Source: Candidatus Levybacteria bacterium RIFCSPLOWO2_12_FULL_37_14 (GTDB taxonomy: Bacteria > Patescibacteriota > Microgenomatia > Levybacterales > UBA12049). From it: a stretch of 29,539 nt of DNA. Positions 6,933 to 14,344 of the stretch are shown here, in pieces. Position 1 is the first letter of the stretch; each line of letters starts with the position of its first letter. The stretch lies in the NCBI GenBank assembly GCA_001782645.1, contig MFPH01000015.1, forward strand, positions 1 through 29,539. The letters run 5' to 3'. The position numbers and the translations under genes were made by a program. The notes under the pieces are model-generated. The model had not been told where the DNA came from. It was given only the letters and a program-made list of their open reading frames with translations, and ran no database searches.

Positions 6933-8594
6933 TTAATAGTCCATTCCGCCCATTCCACCAGGAGGCATACCGCCAGACATTGATTTATCAGGTTCTTTTA
7001 TGTCTGTAACCAAGGCCTCGGTTACCAAAATCATGGTTGCGACTGAGATTGCATTCTGAACCGCTGTCCTGACAACTTTCACCGGATCAATTATTCCTGC
7101 TTTGAGCATATCTACCGGTACTGCTTTTTCTACGGAATCTGTTTTCATAATGTCAAAACCTTGTCCGTATGCGCTTACTTCTCTGGCCTTGGCGATCAAT
7201 TGTCCCGCATCAAGTCCGGAATTTTTCATCAGCTGAACAAAAGGAGATTCCAAAGCTCTTTTCACTATTTCAAAACCTATTATTACATCCTTATTCTCTC
7301 CGGCTTTTTCCAAATCTTTAACATCCATTTTTCTGCTAATGTCCAATAAAGCAACTGCTCCGCCGGGAACAATTCCCTCTTCCAAAGCTGCTTTTGTTGC
7401 CGCAACTGCATCATTAACTCTTTCTTTTCTGTCTTTCATCTCAATTTCTGTTGCCGCTCCAACATTAATTACCGCAACTCCGCCGGAAAGTTTTGCTAGT
7501 CTTTCTTGTAATTTTTCTTTATCAAAATCTGAAGTTGAGGCCTCAATTGTTTTCCTTATTTGAGTAATTCTTGAAGCTATTTTTGTCTTAATTCCCTTTC
7601 CTCCGATTATCCTTGAATTATCTTTGTCTGCCCATACCTTATCCGCTCTACCGCAATCTTCAATAGTAACAGAGTCAAATTTTCGTCCTGTGTCATCAGA
7701 AATTACAGTTCCGCCTGTTAAGATTGCAATATCCTCTAACATTTCTTTTCTCCGATCTCCAAAACCCGGAGCTTTAATTGCCAAAGCATTAAATGTTCCT
7801 CTTAATTTGTTGACTACCAAAGTTGCCAAGGCTTCGCCGTCTATTTCGTCCGCTATGATTACTAAATTTTTTGAAACTTTGACCAAATTTTCCAGGAAAG
7901 GAAGAAGTTCATTAAGGGCTGAGATTTTCTTATCCGTAATCAAGATATATGGATCTTCAATTTCCGCTTCCATTCTGTCGGAATTCGTTACCATGTATGC
8001 AGACGCATAACCTTTATCAAATTCCATTCCTTCTTTATATTCAATTTCCGTTGACAATCCTTTTCCTTCTTCAACCGTGACTACTCCATCTTTGCCGACT
8101 TTTTTAAGAGCTTCTGCAATTAAATTTCCCAGCTCCACATCCCCAGAGGAAACAATAGCCACATTTGCCCAATCTGTTGATTTAAGAACCTTACTCATTT
8201 TTTTAAGTTCGCTGGCGACATGTTCGCTGGCTTTTTCCAGACCTTTGCGCATGAGTATCGGATTGGCTTTTGCAGTAATCATTTTTATGCCTTCTGAAAC
8301 AATTTCGCGTGCGAGAACAGTGGCTGTTGTGGTTCCGTCACCTGCAATATCTGCGGTTTTGGACGCTGCTTCTTTTACCAGCTGTGCGCCCATGTTTTGG
8401 AATGGATCTTTGAGCTCTATTTCTTTGGCAACGCTAACGCCATCATTGATAACACTCGGAGACCCCCACTTTTTATCCAAAGCAACATTTCTCCCTTTCG
8501 GACCAAATGTCGTTACAACAGCATCAGCCAATTGGTTAACGCCTGCCATTAATTCCTGCCTTGCTTCCTCTGCGTATTTTATTTGCTTTGCCAT
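6933..8594 (-). CDS. groEL: 60-kDa chaperonin GroEL
   Basis: Full-length (553 aa) group I chaperonin subunit, the ATP-driven folding ring of the cytosol. The N-terminus has AKQIKYAEEARQ, the phosphate-binding TFGPKGRNVALDKKWGSP and the ATPase motif GDGTTTATVLA. The apical domain follows (for example KAPGFGDRRKEML), then the equatorial return GGVAVINVGAATE and EEGIVPGGAVALL. The protein ends in the Gly-Met-rich tail GGMPPGGMGGMDY. Nothing looks degraded. It follows groES by 36 nt in the same operon. That spacer contains TTAGG-AAAA-CCTAA just before the ATG and has no strong ribosome site. Confidence 0.98.
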   Translation of the reverse strand: MAKQIKYAEEARQELMAGVNQLADAVVTTFGPKGRNVALDKKWGSPSVINDGVSVAKEIELKDPFQNMGAQLVKEAASKTADIAGDGTTTATVLAREIVSEGIKMITAKANPILMRKGLEKASEHVASELKKMSKVLKSTDWANVAIVSSGDVELGNLIAEALKKVGKDGVVTVEEGKGLSTEIEYKEGMEFDKGYASAYMVTNSDRMEAEIEDPYILITDKKISALNELLPFLENLVKVSKNLVIIADEIDGEALATLVVNKLRGTFNALAIKAPGFGDRRKEMLEDIAILTGGTVISDDTGRKFDSVTIEDCGRADKVWADKDNSRIIGGKGIKTKIASRITQIRKTIEASTSDFDKEKLQERLAKLSGGVAVINVGAATEIEMKDRKERVNDAVAATKAALEEGIVPGGAVALLDISRKMDVKDLEKAGENKDVIIGFEIVKRALESPFVQLMKNSGLDAGQLIAKAREVSAYGQGFDIMKTDSVEKAVPVDMLKAGIIDPVKVVRTAVQNAISVATMILVTEALVTDIKEPDKSMSGGMPPGGMGGMDY

Positions 8595-8630
8595 AATTAG
8601 GTTTTCCTAATTTCCTAATGACCCAATGAC

Positions 8631-8930
8631 CTAACTTATTACTGCTAATATATCTTCTTGGCCAACCATTGTCCATTCTTCCGAACCAACTTTAACTTCC
8701 GATCCTCCCCACTTTTTGTACATAACTTTTTGCCCGATCTTAACAGCAATAGGATGTTTTTCTCCTTTTGGTCCGATTTTCCCTTCTCCTACTGCCATAA
8801 TTATACCTATCTGGGGTTTTTCGCGTGCAGCATCCGGTAAGATGATTCCGCTTGCAGTTTTAGCCTCTGCCTCCAAAGGCTTGATGAGAACATTGTCAAA
8901 AAGAGGTTTTATGTTTATTTTTTTTACCAT
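8631..8930 (-). CDS. groES: 10-kDa co-chaperonin GroES
   Basis: 99 aa, the normal length for the heptameric lid of GroEL. It begins INIKPLFDNVLIKPLEAEAKTASGIILPDAAREKPQ, where the mobile loop (about residues 22-36) carries the GIIL motif that docks on GroEL. It continues GIIMAVGEGK, VKIGQKVMYKKWGG and a C-terminal EDILAVIS. The start is fixed by the conserved N-terminal strand. It is the first gene of the groES-groEL operon, read from a strong promoter at 8972-9000 with a hairpin at the 5' end of the transcript. No CIRCE operator is visible. Confidence 0.97.
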   Translation of the reverse strand: MVKKINIKPLFDNVLIKPLEAEAKTASGIILPDAAREKPQIGIIMAVGEGKIGPKGEKHPIAVKIGQKVMYKKWGGSEVKVGSEEWTMVGQEDILAVIS

Positions 8931-8948
8931 AATAAACTTAAAAAATTA

Positions 8949-8964
8949 TCCCGACGCTTCGGGA
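8949..8964 (-). other. Hairpin at the 5' end of the groES-groEL mRNA
   Basis: TCCCGA-AGCG-TCGGGA on the - strand forms a 6-bp GC-rich stem with a 4-nt loop, followed by TAATTTTTT. The predicted TSS (about 8965) is next to its first base. It could protect the mRNA end, act as an attenuator, or be a copy of the small TCCCG...CGGGA palindromes found elsewhere. Confidence 0.6.
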
Positions 8965-8971
8965 CTGACAG

Positions 8972-9000
8972 AATATACAACAAAATCAAAAAACTGTCAA
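8972..9000 (-). promoter_or_regulatory. Housekeeping-type promoter of groES-groEL
   Basis: On the - strand a perfect TTGACA (9000-8995), a 17-bp spacer and TATATT (8977-8972). The expected TSS near 8965 gives a leader of about 35 nt, the longest well-supported leader in the window. Its -35 box forms an inverted repeat with the -35 of the divergent gene. Confidence 0.8.
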
Positions 9001-9007
9001 GAGTCAG

Positions 9008-9036
9008 TTGACATACCCTCTTTTTCTATATACGAT
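9008..9036 (+). promoter_or_regulatory. Promoter of the cohesin/PKD surface protein gene
   Basis: Perfect TTGACA (9008-9013), a 17-bp spacer and TACGAT (9031-9036). The expected TSS near 9043 leaves a leader of about 11 nt. The -35 lies 7 bp from the -35 of groES on the other strand. Confidence 0.68.
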
Positions 9037-9040
9037 AAAT

Positions 9041-9047
9041 TTGGAGG
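9041..9047 (+). promoter_or_regulatory. Shine-Dalgarno site before the cohesin/PKD gene
   Basis: TTGGAGG ends 6 nt before the ATG at 9054. It is the only strong, well-spaced ribosome-binding site seen before any gene in this window, so it supports this start and stands out against otherwise SD-less genes. Confidence 0.65.
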
Positions 9048-9053
9048 ATTTTT

Positions 9054-10181
9054 ATGTCTTTTTTTTCGTCATACAAAAAAATATTTATGTTAGGTTTTAT
9101 CATGGTAATTCTTGTCACAATTCCGTTTTCCGTGTATATTGCCCAAAAACGCCAGAATATCAGCAGTAAAGCAATTAAGTCCACTACTCTTTCTTTCGAG
9201 CCTGCTTCAACTACAGCTAAAACAGGAGATACTGTAACCTTAAATATTTGGTTGGATCCGGGAACGGGTACAACTGCAAATCAAATCTCTTTCGTAAAAT
9301 TAGCTATTAACTTTGACAAAACAAAATTTACAGCAAGCAGCCTTACAGAAAATATAATGGAAAAAATAGATGAACCCCAATACGATAATACTGCTGGAAA
9401 AGCCAGTATCTCTTTGTCTATCGGAGCTGATCCGGCAAATGCGATAAAAACAAAAACTAAAATTGCAATTTTAAAGCTTAAAGCCACCGCCGAAACAACG
9501 CCTGCCAACCCAAACATCACGTTTGATTTTGCCAATTCGCAAGTTTTGTCAATCGACAACAGCAGTCAAACAAGCGATAATGTCTTATTGTCATCAACTA
9601 TTCCTGCGACTGTAACTATTACTTCTGCAACAAGCACTAATGCCCCGACCAGCACTCCAACCTCAACCCCTACGCCAACCTCTACTCTTCCTAACGCCAA
9701 GCCTGGAGGAAGCAGCGGGAGTAGCGGGATACCATCATCCTCACCGTTGGCTCCTGTTTGCTCAAGCTTGGACATTAACGGTTTAGCAGCCGGAACCGCT
9801 CCCTATTCGCTTACTTTCACAGCGACTGGAAATGATCCTAACGGAACTATCAACAAAATTTCCTTTAATTTTGGAGACGCGATTGAGGATTTAACGATCG
9901 GGGGCGGCATAGGAACAAGTTCCGTGAGCGGACAAATACTTCACACCTATAAAACTCCCGGAATTTATACTGCATATGCAATCTTAACCGATAATGCCAA
10001 CAATTTAAGCGCCCAACAGTCCAGTTGTACCAAGACTGTTACAGTTAACTCTACCGACCTAAGCGGATCACCGATAGTAACTACCCCACTTCCTCCACCC
10101 GGAGATGGAGAAGTAATGTTCGGACTCGGGGCGCTGGGAATTATATTTACAATTATAGGCGGCGTATTGCTATTTCTCTAA
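9054..10181 (+). CDS. Exported cohesin- and PKD-domain surface protein
   Basis: 375 aa. An N-terminal hydrophobic segment (about 10-29) acts as signal or anchor. A cohesin-type beta sandwich covers about residues 43-190, opening with LSFEPASTTAKTGDTVTLNIWLDPG and containing VKLAINFDKTKF. A Thr/Pro/Ser linker (about 190-232) follows, then a PKD-like domain (about 235-335) with ISFNFGD...LHTYKTPGIYTAYAILTDNANN. The end is PLPPPGDGE and a hydrophobic helix (about 353-375) with no basic tail. Cohesins bind dockerin modules, so it may scaffold other surface proteins, but no dockerin is visible here. It has its own promoter and a strong ribosome site. Its stop overlaps the convergent lepA stop. Confidence 0.82.
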   Translation: MSFFSSYKKIFMLGFIMVILVTIPFSVYIAQKRQNISSKAIKSTTLSFEPASTTAKTGDTVTLNIWLDPGTGTTANQISFVKLAINFDKTKFTASSLTENIMEKIDEPQYDNTAGKASISLSIGADPANAIKTKTKIAILKLKATAETTPANPNITFDFANSQVLSIDNSSQTSDNVLLSSTIPATVTITSATSTNAPTSTPTSTPTPTSTLPNAKPGGSSGSSGIPSSSPLAPVCSSLDINGLAAGTAPYSLTFTATGNDPNGTINKISFNFGDAIEDLTIGGGIGTSSVSGQILHTYKTPGIYTAYAILTDNANNLSAQQSSCTKTVTVNSTDLSGSPIVTTPLPPPGDGEVMFGLGALGIIFTIIGGVLLFL

Positions 10182-11941
10182 TTGTTCTCTTCGATCATAG
10201 AAAGAAGCGCTTCCTGAGGAATTAATACTTTTCCTTGCTGAATCATCCGGGATTTTCCTTTCCTTTGTGCCTCCAATAATTTATCCTTTCTTCTTCTATC
10301 TCCTCCTGACATTTTAGCTAAAACATCTTTTCTAAAAGGAGGTATTTCCTCACGAGTTACAATATCTCCTTCCACAACACCTTGAATAATTTGTCTAAAT
10401 TGTTGTCTTGGCAATGAACTCCTAAGTCTTTCCGCTTTCTTTCTTGCTTCATCAATTGCTTCATCTTTATATGCAAGTTCCGATAAAACATCAATCGCAA
10501 CGTCATTTACTTTTATTTCTACTTTTGCCAAAATTGCTTCCTTATAAGACGTGACTTCATAATCAAGGCTTGCAAATCCGGCTGACGCAGATTTTAGATC
10601 CGAAGAAATTCCTCTAATAAACATGCTGTAAGGCATATCGTAGGATAGCACAGCATAACTTTCATGATAACTCAAATCCAACAAATTACCCTTTCTGGTC
10701 TGGCAGATATTCATAATCGGACCGACATATTTTTTCGGAGCATAAACTATTAAGGTCATATACGGCTCGAGCATTGTTCCGTCTTCTTTTTTTTCATATA
10801 AAACCTGGGGCATTGCCAACAAGATTTCAAGATTGAACTCCTGTTTTATTCTTTCCTTAATAATCTGGGCATGTAAAAGTCCCAAAAATCCTACTCTAAA
10901 TCCGCTTCCCAAATACGAAGAATATTCTTCCGTATAAGTTAAAGCCGTATCATTTAAAGTTATTTTTGCAAGAGAATCTTTTAAATAAATAAAATCACTT
11001 GTGCTTTTTGGATACACCCCAAAAAACACCATGGGTTTTGGAATCTTATACCCCGGCAGCGGTTCAAACTCTTTCTCCGAATTTTGAATTTTGAATTTTG
11101 AATTTTGAATTTGGGTTATGGTGTCTCCGACACGTATTTTACGGATATCTTTAATTCCCGTAATAATATAGCCAATTTCTCCCGTTGTAAGCTCGATTGA
11201 AGAAACCAAATGCGGAGAAAAATATCCTAAATCTGTAACTTCCGACTCAATATTATTTTGATAGAATTTCACTTCTTCTCCTTTTTTTACCTGCCCGTCA
11301 ACAATTCTCACATAAGCAACCACTCCGCGGAACTCATCGTACACCGCATCAAAAATCAAGCCCCGTAATGTCTTACCTTCGCCGCCTTTTGGAGCAGGAA
11401 GCTTTTCGAGAATAGATTTTAAAAGTTTATCTACATTTTTACCGGTTTTCGCAGAAATATAAATTATCTCAGAGGAATTAAAACCAAAAGTTTCAATTAA
11501 TTCCTTGCTGGTTGTTTCTATCTGAGCATTCGGCAAATCAATTTTATTAACAACAGGAATTAAAATTAAATTTTGTTTTTTCGCTTCTCTAAAATGAGCA
11601 ACAGTTTGAGCCTGAATTCCCTGAGTGGCATCCACCAGGAGTATTGCGCCTTCACAGGCAGCCAAAGTACGGGATACTTCATACGAAAAGTCAACATGAC
11701 CGGGAGTATCAATCAAATTCAGAATGTAGGATTCAGAATTTAGAATATATTTCATGCGCACAGGAGCCAATTTAATTGTTATTCCCCGTCTTCGGCTGAT
11801 GGGATTTTGGTCCAAAAACTGCTCCTGCATTTTATCTTTTTGGATAGTATTGGTTATTTCCAAAAAACGGTCTGCTAAGGTCGACTTACCATGATCAACA
11901 TGGGCAATAATCGCAAAATTCCTAATGCAGACTTGATCCAT
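10178..11941 (-). CDS. lepA: Elongation factor 4 (LepA), ribosomal back-translocating GTPase
   Basis: 587 aa against about 600 in E. coli. The G domain has AHVDHGKSTLADR, RRRGITIK, DTPGHVDFSYEVSR, NKIDLP and SAKTG. Domain II and the EF-G-like domains III and V follow (GFRVGFLGLLHAQIIKERI, then DLSYHESYAVLSYDMPY). The LepA-specific C-terminal domain contains LPRQQFRQIIQ and VLAKMSGGDRRRKDKLLEAQRKGKSRM. Two short in-frame features stand out: a heptamer-repeat segment encoding QNSKFKIQNS at about residues 277-288, and a shortened link after MPQVLYE. The family acts on stalled or mistranslocated ribosomes. The gene has its own promoter and is probably leaderless. Confidence 0.97.
   Translation of the reverse strand: MDQVCIRNFAIIAHVDHGKSTLADRFLEITNTIQKDKMQEQFLDQNPISRRRGITIKLAPVRMKYILNSESYILNLIDTPGHVDFSYEVSRTLAACEGAILLVDATQGIQAQTVAHFREAKKQNLILIPVVNKIDLPNAQIETTSKELIETFGFNSSEIIYISAKTGKNVDKLLKSILEKLPAPKGGEGKTLRGLIFDAVYDEFRGVVAYVRIVDGQVKKGEEVKFYQNNIESEVTDLGYFSPHLVSSIELTTGEIGYIITGIKDIRKIRVGDTITQIQNSKFKIQNSEKEFEPLPGYKIPKPMVFFGVYPKSTSDFIYLKDSLAKITLNDTALTYTEEYSSYLGSGFRVGFLGLLHAQIIKERIKQEFNLEILLAMPQVLYEKKEDGTMLEPYMTLIVYAPKKYVGPIMNICQTRKGNLLDLSYHESYAVLSYDMPYSMFIRGISSDLKSASAGFASLDYEVTSYKEAILAKVEIKVNDVAIDVLSELAYKDEAIDEARKKAERLRSSLPRQQFRQIIQGVVEGDIVTREEIPPFRKDVLAKMSGGDRRRKDKLLEAQRKGKSRMIQQGKVLIPQEALLSMIEENN
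11079..11112. repeat. Heptamer microsatellite inside lepA
   Basis: Four full copies plus six bases of GAATTTT on the + strand (AAAATTC on the coding strand). Being 7 nt long, the repeat is read as a seven-residue period (QNSKFKI). It sits in a loop between domain II strands where relatives have unrelated sequence. Confidence 0.9.
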
Positions 11942-11948
11942 GAAGAAA

Positions 11949-11977
11949 AGTATAGATAGCTTTTAGAGGAAAAGCAA
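11949..11977 (-). promoter_or_regulatory. Promoter of lepA
   Basis: On the - strand TTGCTT (11977-11972), a 17-bp spacer and TATACT (11954-11949), 7 nt before the ATG at 11941. The predicted TSS is at or 1 nt from the start codon, so the mRNA would be leaderless. Confidence 0.62.
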
Positions 11978-11982
11978 CAATA

Positions 11983-12537
11983 TTATGCGACTTCTACTAA
12001 TTCTTTTTTTTCAACCGCCATAGCCGCTTGCGCTCTCCCAGTATTGTCGCAGCCTGTAAATAAGAGTCCCTCCGCTTGCAGTCTGGGGACTTTTTTCGTT
12101 ATGACTCCCTCAAGACCACTAATCCCTTTATGTTTTTCTGCCACTATAAACAAAGGGTCATCTTGACCTCCTTGCGGCTTATAATATTCCTTAAAAACAA
12201 CAATACCGCTTACGGCAGCAACATATTCTCTTCCTAGCAGATCTCTTTCTACGGGATACGGACTCTTATCGGGTCCCATAATTGACCCTACTGTCGATTT
12301 AGCTGCCGGAAAAATATCTACTACCTTGGGCATAAAACGCAACTTATCGCTAGATATTTTACTCATTTCAACTCTTAATTTTTTCATTTCCTCTGTTTTG
12401 CCAATTTCCAATAATTCCAATGCTGCTTTCACATAGATTTGCTCTATTAATTCCTGATGCTGAGGGTTTTCAAATTCTTGATTTACAATCACTCTAAGAG
12501 TTGACTCATATACACCTAGCAGTATTCCCTCTTTCAT
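11983..12537 (-). CDS. Conserved-looking soluble protein of unknown function
   Basis: 184 aa, not recognised. There is no signal peptide or membrane helix. Residues 1-70 look mainly helical and charged (HQELIEQIYVKAALELLEIG, then EEMKKLRVEMSKI). The rest looks beta-rich, with GPDKSPYPVERDLLGREYVAAVSGIVVFKEYY, DDPLFIVAEKHKG, and a C-terminal FTGCDNTGRAQAAMAVEKKE holding the only cysteine. The coding pattern is convincing: it fills the space between lepA and murJ, and no competing frame is as long. It lies 41 nt upstream of lepA on the same strand, although lepA appears to have its own promoter. A cytosolic role is likely; nothing more can be claimed. Confidence 0.72.
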   Translation of the reverse strand: MKEGILLGVYESTLRVIVNQEFENPQHQELIEQIYVKAALELLEIGKTEEMKKLRVEMSKISSDKLRFMPKVVDIFPAAKSTVGSIMGPDKSPYPVERDLLGREYVAAVSGIVVFKEYYKPQGGQDDPLFIVAEKHKGISGLEGVITKKVPRLQAEGLLFTGCDNTGRAQAAMAVEKKELVEVA

Positions 12538-12581
12538 AAGCTACCTATAACTTTATCTTTATTTTCACACTATATTTTTAC

Positions 12582-12608
12582 AGTATATCTTACTATGTCA
12601 AAGGTCAA
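12582..12608 (-). promoter_or_regulatory. Possible promoter of the 184-aa protein gene
   Basis: On the - strand TTGACC (12608-12603) and TATACT (12587-12582) are separated by a short 15-bp spacer. A second, perfect TTGACA at 12601-12596 is only 8 bp from the same -10. The leader would be about 38 nt. The spacing is poor, so this is a weak call. Confidence 0.35.
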
Positions 12609-12640
12609 GGGGAATCTTCTTGACATTATTCTGACAATTA

Positions 12641-14308
12641 TCAAGGGTTCATGCGGGTTCCGTCAATTACCTCATCGCTCTTGCCTAAAATTTCTTTCCA
12701 ATTGCCTATTTTTTTAAAAATTAGTAGAAATGTACTTGCCTCCTTAACATTAAAAAGCCAAGTTAAGAAAAGATAAAAAGAAAGTCCAATTAAACTTGAT
12801 GTACCTGCAAGAAATATTAAATTTATAGTGCGGGTCGTATCAAAAACTAATTGATCTAAAAGCTTTATTGGAATATACAGGGAAATACCCATAAGAAAAG
12901 TTGCTATAAAAATTTTAATCGGTGGAAAAAATAATAGAATTTTAGGAAACCCGCCAACTTTCTTATCGAGAAGAACAATAAGTATAATTAATTGCAAGAC
13001 ATTAGCTAGACTAAATGCAAATGCAATACTTTCAATGCCCATATTCTGAATAATTACGAAATAATATCCCAAAATTATAAGTACGAGAGTGGAGGCGGCA
13101 CTGACAAGAAGCGGAACAACGGAATCATGCAATGCATAAAATGCACGGTAAAATAGAACGATTAGGGCCTGGGCAAAAATAGAGAAAGATAAAAATGCAA
13201 GTATGTGGCCTGTCAAAACTGTTGCCGGCCAGTCAAACTTATCTGCTCCATAAGCCAATCTAACAATAGGAATACGAAGAACAAGGATAATAATTGAGGC
13301 TGGAAGAATAAGATATAGCATCTGATTAAAGCTCGTAATAAAGGTCATTTTAAAATCAGCCAAATTATTTTTTTCACGGGATAAAACCGGAAATGCAGCC
13401 TGGGCAATACTAAGTCCAATCAATGAAATTGGAGCGAACATAAGAGTTTTTGCTGAATCAAAAAGAAGATTAGTGCGTCCGGGTTGAGCCATAAAGGCAA
13501 TAATTGCCGCAAGAATAATCGTACCTATTTGCTGTACGCCAACTTGAATAGTGCGAGGCCACATAAGCATTACTATCTTGCTGATTCCCTGCGATTTGTG
13601 GAAATTAAACGATGGAATAAAGGAAAATCCAACTTTCTTAGCAAAGGGGACTTGAAGCATGACAAAGATACTGGCTCCCAAAATAATGCCAAGCGGAACA
13701 GCGTAAATCCCGAAATATTGATGGAGCAACAAAATGCCAATTATTATTCCTATATTATAAAATGCAGCTGCAATGCCTGGGATAAAAAAATGATTATATG
13801 ATTGCAGTATCGCACTAATAAACGTGCCCACTATATAAATTAGCTGGCCAACAACGATGACCCTCATTAAATTAGCCATGAGAATCATGTCGAGTTTTGA
13901 AAAATTCTGTCCACCATTGAAAATAGCAAGTATCTTCGGAGCAAAAATTACAAGAACAAGTGAAAAAACTACAAATACGGTAATTCCCGTTACCAAAAGT
14001 GTTGATGCCATTTTATGCGCATCTTTCTCTTGGCCTTTAGATAGGTATTCAGAAAAAACAGGTATAAAAGCAGATGCTAAAGCCGCTGCAATAGTTAATT
14101 GAAAAATAGTATCGGGAAGTATTGATGCATAATTATAAATACCCAAAGTGTTGGATGGACCAAAAATAGAAAATAACAGCCTTGTACGTACGAGTCCCAA
14201 AATTTGAGACAAAATTACCGTTGCCATTATTATAAAAGCGGCGGAAAGAATATTGGTTTGACGCGACAAAAGCATGTTGAAGCTTTTTTTCAAAAAATTC
14301 TGAGCCAT
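12641..14308 (-). CDS. murJ: Lipid II flippase MurJ (MviN family)
   Basis: 555 aa with about fourteen hydrophobic helices, as expected for this MOP-superfamily flippase, which moves lipid II to the outer face of the membrane for peptidoglycan synthesis. Family blocks are clear near the N-terminus: ILSQILGLVRTRLLFSIFGPSN, then YNYASILPDTIFQLTIAAALASAFIPVFSEYL. Later come FAPISLIGLSIAQAAFPVLSRE and FYRAFYALHDSVVPLLVSA. The last 40 residues are soluble. It is read divergently from rpsT through a shared two-way promoter, with a predicted leader of only about 6 nt. It fits with the FemAB and LCP genes elsewhere in the window in pointing to a peptidoglycan wall. Confidence 0.93.
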   Translation of the reverse strand: MAQNFLKKSFNMLLSRQTNILSAAFIIMATVILSQILGLVRTRLLFSIFGPSNTLGIYNYASILPDTIFQLTIAAALASAFIPVFSEYLSKGQEKDAHKMASTLLVTGITVFVVFSLVLVIFAPKILAIFNGGQNFSKLDMILMANLMRVIVVGQLIYIVGTFISAILQSYNHFFIPGIAAAFYNIGIIIGILLLHQYFGIYAVPLGIILGASIFVMLQVPFAKKVGFSFIPSFNFHKSQGISKIVMLMWPRTIQVGVQQIGTIILAAIIAFMAQPGRTNLLFDSAKTLMFAPISLIGLSIAQAAFPVLSREKNNLADFKMTFITSFNQMLYLILPASIIILVLRIPIVRLAYGADKFDWPATVLTGHILAFLSFSIFAQALIVLFYRAFYALHDSVVPLLVSAASTLVLIILGYYFVIIQNMGIESIAFAFSLANVLQLIILIVLLDKKVGGFPKILLFFPPIKIFIATFLMGISLYIPIKLLDQLVFDTTRTINLIFLAGTSSLIGLSFYLFLTWLFNVKEASTFLLIFKKIGNWKEILGKSDEVIDGTRMNP

Positions 14309-14320
14309 GTTGTATTTTAC

Positions 14321-14338
14321 AGTATAGCATGCTAAAAT
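14321..14338. promoter_or_regulatory. Symmetric bidirectional extended -10 promoter (rpsT / murJ)
   Basis: The 18 bp read AGTATA-GCATGC-TAAAAT. On the + strand TGC-TAAAAT ends 6 nt before the rpsT ATG; a weak TTGTAT lies 17 bp upstream (14310-14315). On the - strand TGC-TATACT ends 12 nt before the murJ ATG. The layout, with central CATG feeding both TG motifs, is the same as at 6224-6241. Confidence 0.7.
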
Positions 14339-14344
14339 AGCGCA

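Noticed and set aside
7161..8610. Several open frames on the + strand opposite groEL (for example 7624-8010 and 8077-8610)
   Set aside because: They are mirror frames of a strongly conserved gene, with low-complexity Ser/Ala/Pro-rich translations and no start signals.
8931..9053. CIRCE operator (TTAGCACTC-N9-GAGTGCTAA) before groES
   Set aside because: Read on both strands and not found; only the TGTCAA-N7-TTGACA inverted repeat formed by the two -35 boxes is there.
9566..9775. Gly/Val-rich open frame opposite the Thr/Pro linker of the cohesin protein
   Set aside because: It is a composition artefact of the repetitive linker; the + strand reading has coherent domains on both sides.
12618..12648. 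Weak inverted repeat near the murJ 3' end (CTTGA...TCAAG) as a terminator
   Set aside because: Only 5 bp pair around a large loop and no T-run follows on the - strand.
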